Below are positions 60,740 to 64,000 of a stretch of 64,000 nucleotides of DNA, piece by piece. The DNA comes from an uncultured Fodinibius sp. (GTDB lineage Bacteria > Bacteroidota > Rhodothermia > Balneolales > Balneolaceae), in contig CAJXMJ010000001.1 in assembly GCA_913056455.1 (NCBI GenBank), positions 806,001 through 870,000 on the forward strand. Direction: 5' to 3'. Both the position numbers and the translations under genes were made by a program. The notes beneath the pieces were generated by a model, which saw only the letters and a list, made by a program, of their open reading frames with translations, had not been told where the DNA came from and ran no database searches. The first letter of the stretch is position 1, and each line of letters starts with the position of its first letter.

Positions 60740-62584
60740 TTGAGCCAGGAAACGGAATCCGAACAATCCATTATACGTGAACTTCCGCCCGAAATTTCCA
60801 ATAAGATTGCTGCCGGTGAGGTCATCCAGCGACCGAGCTCTGTGGTCAAGGAGTTATTGGATAATGCCATTGATGCCGGTGCTGACCATCTGAAGATAGT
60901 CATTCAAAATGCCGGACGTACGCTTATACAAGTGGTTGATAACGGTAGCGGTATGGGAAAAGAGGATGTTCGGCTATGTTTTGAGCAACATGCAACATCC
61001 AAAATTCAGGACGTTGACGACCTGTTTAGGGTCCGAACACTGGGCTTTCGGGGTGAGGCTATGGCTTCTATTGCATCTGTATCGCAGGTAACGCTTAAAA
61101 CCAAACGTCCCGGTGATGAAATGGGATGGAAATATGAAATTTGGGGAGGGGAGGAAAAATCATTTGAGCCTGCAGCCGTTGAGAATGGGACTTCGGTTGC
61201 CGTTCGAAACCTATTTTATAACGTTCGGGCACGGCGACAATTTTTAAAAACTGATGCTACCGAATTTCGTCATATCCTGAAAACGGTTCAACAGGCAGCT
61301 CTTGCTAATCCAGATCTGGGATTTGAGCTGATTGCCGATACTGATACTATTTACGATCTGCCGAAAGAGCAAAATATAAAAGAACGTATTACCGATATGT
61401 TCGGTAAGAGCTATAAGGCTAGCCTGATTCATTTCAGGGAGGAAACCAGCTACCTGTCGGTTCACGGAGTATTGGCCGATCCTAAGCTGACGAAACGAAG
61501 TCGGGGTGAGCAGTTTATCTTCGTGAACGGACGACCGATACAACACCGCTATCTTACGCATGTTATTCTCAACATTTATGATGCATGGACCGGTGAAAAG
61601 GACTATCCATTTTATGCGATTTTCTTGGATATTGATCCCAAGCAGGTAGATGTAAATGTACATCCCGCCAAAGAAGAGGTTAAATTTGAAGATGAGCGGA
61701 GTGTAATTAAATTGACCAAGTCGGTTGTAAAAAAAGCCTTGCACGAAGAATTTATGGTTCCCGATGTTTCTGAGGGAGAGGGTGATAGATTTTCTTCCCC
61801 GAAAGGTTTTTCTTCTGATTTTAATTTTGGCGGAGCAAAGAATACTCAGCAAAACAGTGGGGAGAAGAAGCCTGTAAAATTCCCGTCGCGTATTAACTTT
61901 GATCGTCCGCAATCACAGAGGAGCGATCAGAGTAATTTTTCGAAGCAATTGTATGATTTTGATCAGGCTGAAAAGAAAGAGCAGGATGAAACAGAACAGG
62001 GTAGCCGCCCTCAACGCATGCGTGATCGAGGCTTTTGGCAACTGCACGATCGCTATATTTTAACCCAGACTCGATCAGGGCTGTGTATGATTGATCAGCA
62101 TGCAGCCCATAAGCGTATTATATTTGAGAAGGCATTGAGTGCTACAGAGGCCGCAATACCAAGTACTCAGCAACTGCTTTTTGCTCAGACTATGGATTTT
62201 TCAGCGTCGGAGTTTTCACTTCTTGAAGAGTTGCACCCGATCATTCAGCGTATGGGCTTCAACATTCAATTAATGAGCGGTAATACAGCTATGATCAGTG
62301 GGGTGCCGGCTGATATTGATGTAGGAGATGAACAATCGGTCTTAAAGTCTATGCTGCAGCAGTATCGCGAGCTCGACGGAAGATTTGAGTTTGATGAGCG
62401 CCGAAAACTGGCTATTGCCTTTGCATCAAAGACAGCCATCCCCAAAGGAAAAAAACTAACCGATATGGAGATGGAAAACCTACTTGATCAGCTGTTTGCG
62501 TGTGATGAACCGTACAAAGATCCTTTGAATAAACCGACCTTGGATTATATTCCGCTCGAGGATATTGAGGGGCGCTTTCGATAA
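60740..62584 (+). CDS. mutL: DNA mismatch repair protein MutL
   Basis: A 614-residue GHL ATPase that links MutS to downstream repair. N-terminal motifs are intact (NKIAAGEVIQRPSSVVKELL, DNAIDAGA, VVDNGSGMG, LGFRGEAMASIAS, VNVHPAKEEVKF). In the C-terminal dimer domain the endonuclease motif is degenerate: DQHAAHKRIIFE has Lys where Glu is expected, ASKTAI replaces ACxxAI, and DPLNKPT replaces CPHGRPT. It therefore looks like a non-nicking MutL. The only in-frame start is TTG 60740 (a stop lies 5 codons before it). It follows the microprotein gene and precedes the glycosyltransferase. Confidence 0.9.
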   Translation: MSQETESEQSIIRELPPEISNKIAAGEVIQRPSSVVKELLDNAIDAGADHLKIVIQNAGRTLIQVVDNGSGMGKEDVRLCFEQHATSKIQDVDDLFRVRTLGFRGEAMASIASVSQVTLKTKRPGDEMGWKYEIWGGEEKSFEPAAVENGTSVAVRNLFYNVRARRQFLKTDATEFRHILKTVQQAALANPDLGFELIADTDTIYDLPKEQNIKERITDMFGKSYKASLIHFREETSYLSVHGVLADPKLTKRSRGEQFIFVNGRPIQHRYLTHVILNIYDAWTGEKDYPFYAIFLDIDPKQVDVNVHPAKEEVKFEDERSVIKLTKSVVKKALHEEFMVPDVSEGEGDRFSSPKGFSSDFNFGGAKNTQQNSGEKKPVKFPSRINFDRPQSQRSDQSNFSKQLYDFDQAEKKEQDETEQGSRPQRMRDRGFWQLHDRYILTQTRSGLCMIDQHAAHKRIIFEKALSATEAAIPSTQQLLFAQTMDFSASEFSLLEELHPIIQRMGFNIQLMSGNTAMISGVPADIDVGDEQSVLKSMLQQYRELDGRFEFDERRKLAIAFASKTAIPKGKKLTDMEMENLLDQLFACDEPYKDPLNKPTLDYIPLEDIEGRFR

Positions 62585-62647
62585 ATAACTAATTGCTAAC
62601 AGATGGAGTCCATTTTTAAAATGACTTCCATCCTTACTAATTATAGC

Positions 62648-63781
62648 ATGAACATTCTGGCCGTTGAACCGTTCTTTAGTGGTTCGCACAAAGCTTTTTT
62701 AAAGGGACTGAAGAAATATTCCCGGCACAATATCATCCCAATCAACCTCAGTTATAAGGGGCGAAAGTGGCGAATGCACGGTAATTCGGTGGTGTTGGCG
62801 GGAATGACTCAGGAGGTTGAAGAAGAAATTGATCTGCTGTTGGTCAGCAGCATGACAAACCTTCCGGCATTTCTATCTCTGACCAATCCTCGTTTTGCTG
62901 AGACCCCTAAAGTGATGTACATGCATGAGAATCAGTTTACTCAGCCCATGCCGGAGGGAGAAGAGCGCGATCAAACATACTGCTACCTCAACTATTTAAG
63001 CATGCTTTCAGCGGATCGACTCATTTTTTCGTCTGAATTTCACCGCAATGACTTTTTGAAAGCATTACCCGCATTTTTGGAGAACTATCCCGATGATAAA
63101 TATTATTATCCGGTTGATAAGATTGCGGATAAGAGTATAGTGCTATATCCCGGACTCGATTTAAAACGCTTTGATGCCCAAATTGATCAACGCAATGAAA
63201 ACGAGAATCCGGTAATCGTTTGGAATCAGCGCTGGCAGTTTGATCGAAATCCCGCCATGTTTTTTCGGGTGCTCAATCGCTTAAATGATATTGATCTTAC
63301 TTTCGATCTCATTCTGGCGGGCGATACACAGCATGAAAAGCCTGAAGAATTTGAAAAAGCCTGGGAGCGTTACGGTCGGCATATTACGCATTTTGGCTAT
63401 GTCGAAGATCGTGAAAACTACAGCCGATTACTCCACAGCGGTGATATCGTTGTTTCAACGGCCACTTACGAATTCTTCTGCGTAGCGATTATGGAAGCGA
63501 TTTACTGTGGCTGTCACCCATTGGTACCCAATCGGCTCCATTACCCGGAACTGATTCCCGAGAGCCTGCACAAACCGTTGTTGCATGCTCCTGTTTTATA
63601 TGATACCGAAGACGATCTTTTCCACTATCTCAAAGATCTGTTGACCGAAGAATCAAAACCACTTCCGAAATCCTCCCTCCAAAATATTAACGAGCACCTC
63701 GACTGGTCAAAGCGTATCGACACCTTCGATGCGATGTTTGAGGAGTGCCTGGATCTGGATATTTCTTCAGCTTTATCCTGA
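62648..63781 (+). CDS. tRNA-queuosine mannosyltransferase-like glycosyltransferase (QTMAN/GTDC1 family)
   Basis: A 377-residue GT-B glycosyltransferase. The N-terminus MNILAVEPFFSGSHKAFLKG, then SYKGRKWRMHGNSV, MYMHENQFTQPMPE, and the C-terminal NQRWQFDRNPAMFF, STATYEFFCVAIMEAIYCGC, PLVPNRLHYPEL are those of DUF3524/GTDC1. The animal enzyme transfers mannose to queuosine of tRNA-Asp. The frame opens at ATG 62603, but ATG 62648 is the conserved start. No other queuosine gene is near, so the bacterial substrate is unproven. Confidence 0.85.
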   Translation: MNILAVEPFFSGSHKAFLKGLKKYSRHNIIPINLSYKGRKWRMHGNSVVLAGMTQEVEEEIDLLLVSSMTNLPAFLSLTNPRFAETPKVMYMHENQFTQPMPEGEERDQTYCYLNYLSMLSADRLIFSSEFHRNDFLKALPAFLENYPDDKYYYPVDKIADKSIVLYPGLDLKRFDAQIDQRNENENPVIVWNQRWQFDRNPAMFFRVLNRLNDIDLTFDLILAGDTQHEKPEEFEKAWERYGRHITHFGYVEDRENYSRLLHSGDIVVSTATYEFFCVAIMEAIYCGCHPLVPNRLHYPELIPESLHKPLLHAPVLYDTEDDLFHYLKDLLTEESKPLPKSSLQNINEHLDWSKRIDTFDAMFEECLDLDISSALS

Positions 63782-63845
63782 CTTTGATCTATTTTACTGG
63801 CTACTTCTACTGTGTTTGTAGTTAGATTATGTTTCTTATAGATTT

Positions 63846-63884
63846 TAATGCTTTATCTTTACTCTCAATAGAGATAAAGCATTA
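63846..63884. terminator. Hairpin after the glycosyltransferase gene
   Basis: TAATGCTTTATCT (63846-63858) and AGATAAAGCATTA (63872-63884) form a perfect 13-bp stem with a 13-base loop, 65 bases after the stop codon. No T-tract follows, so it may be a terminator of limited strength or a mRNA stabiliser. The remaining 116 bases to the window end contain no proven gene. Confidence 0.5.
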
Positions 63885-64000
63885 AGTATTCGAATAATTT
63901 ATGTGATTCTACTAATATTACATGACTATTCATCCAGAAATGCTAAAGATGAGCTACTATGTGTATCAAGAGAATATCATTCGTTATTTGGCTTAGTTCA

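Noticed and set aside
61244-61912. 222-codon minus-strand ORF
   Set aside because: Antisense to the well-supported mutL gene; composition is that of a shadow frame.
63890-64000. Open frame at the window end, possibly from GTG 63902
   Set aside because: Only about 33 codons are visible with no start site or recognised motif; the true gene, if any, lies beyond the window.

Overview
The window is chromosomal DNA of a free-living, Gram-negative, probably pigmented bacterium of the Bacteroidota/Balneolota/Rhodothermota side of the FCB group. A Balneolaceae-like genome is my best guess; no 16S gene is present to settle it. Supporting points are: promoter-like sites of the Bacteroidota form (TTG - about 20 nt - TAnnTTTG) before the tRNA-Ser gene and beside pncB; weak use of Shine-Dalgarno sites; many lipoproteins and an outer-membrane protein of FCB type; TonB; a fused isobutyryl-CoA mutase; phytoene synthase; and a MutL without recognisable endonuclease motifs. 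I see no prophage, insertion sequence, integrase, CRISPR array or rRNA operon. Most of the window is core chromosome with short runs of co-directional genes.

Layout. 0-7.4 kb: the end of an ECF sigma factor gene, a small anti-sigma-like ORF, purC (minus strand), then crtB, an esterase-fold pseudoenzyme, accC, a DUF4260 membrane protein, murQ and a TonB protein. 7.4-11.2 kb: tRNA-Ser(GGA), a decayed PP2C-type phosphatase fragment, a large lipoprotein and an outer-membrane barrel protein. 11.2-14.4 kb (minus): the NAD salvage pair pncB-pncA followed by an MnmC2-like FAD oxidoreductase. 14.6-23.2 kb (plus): an Ig-like lipoprotein, mprF, icmF and a secreted esterase. 23.3-33.3 kb (minus): the translation cluster thrS-infC-rpmI-rplT-pheS-pheT running into a coiled-coil protein, zapA, ymdB, lolD and a TPR protein. 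33.5-40.4 kb: an orphan multi-PAS histidine kinase, a UPF0182 membrane protein, and a SatD-family protein overlapping a membrane-protein gene. 40.7-47.4 kb (minus): a 48-residue membrane protein and a run of single genes (CvfB-like, YdjM-like, cupin, GNAT, matrixin, lytic transglycosylase, DsbA-like, zinc ribbon, OsmC). 47.6-52.2 kb: rmuC, a small exported protein, an anti-sigma-like protein, and an LCM-type methyltransferase coupled to an RluA-type pseudouridine synthase. 52.4-63.8 kb: uvrC, an ECF sigma/anti-sigma pair, recO, a DegQ-type protease, an LPP20-like lipoprotein, icd (minus), a tail-anchored basic microprotein, mutL and a QTMAN/GTDC1-like glycosyltransferase.

The most unusual points are: infC appears to start at an AUC codon behind a good Shine-Dalgarno site, 28 codons upstream of the first conventional start; the SatD-family protein carries a motif series that resembles class III nucleotidyl cyclases, has a helix-turn-helix tail, and overlaps a membrane-protein gene by ATGA; two microproteins (40698-40844 and 60448-60648) are easy to miss; the esterase-like protein next to accC has lost both its Ser and His catalytic positions; and a bacterial homologue of the animal tRNA-queuosine mannosyltransferase follows mutL. 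Function names rest on motif recognition from the translated sequence only; no database search was possible.
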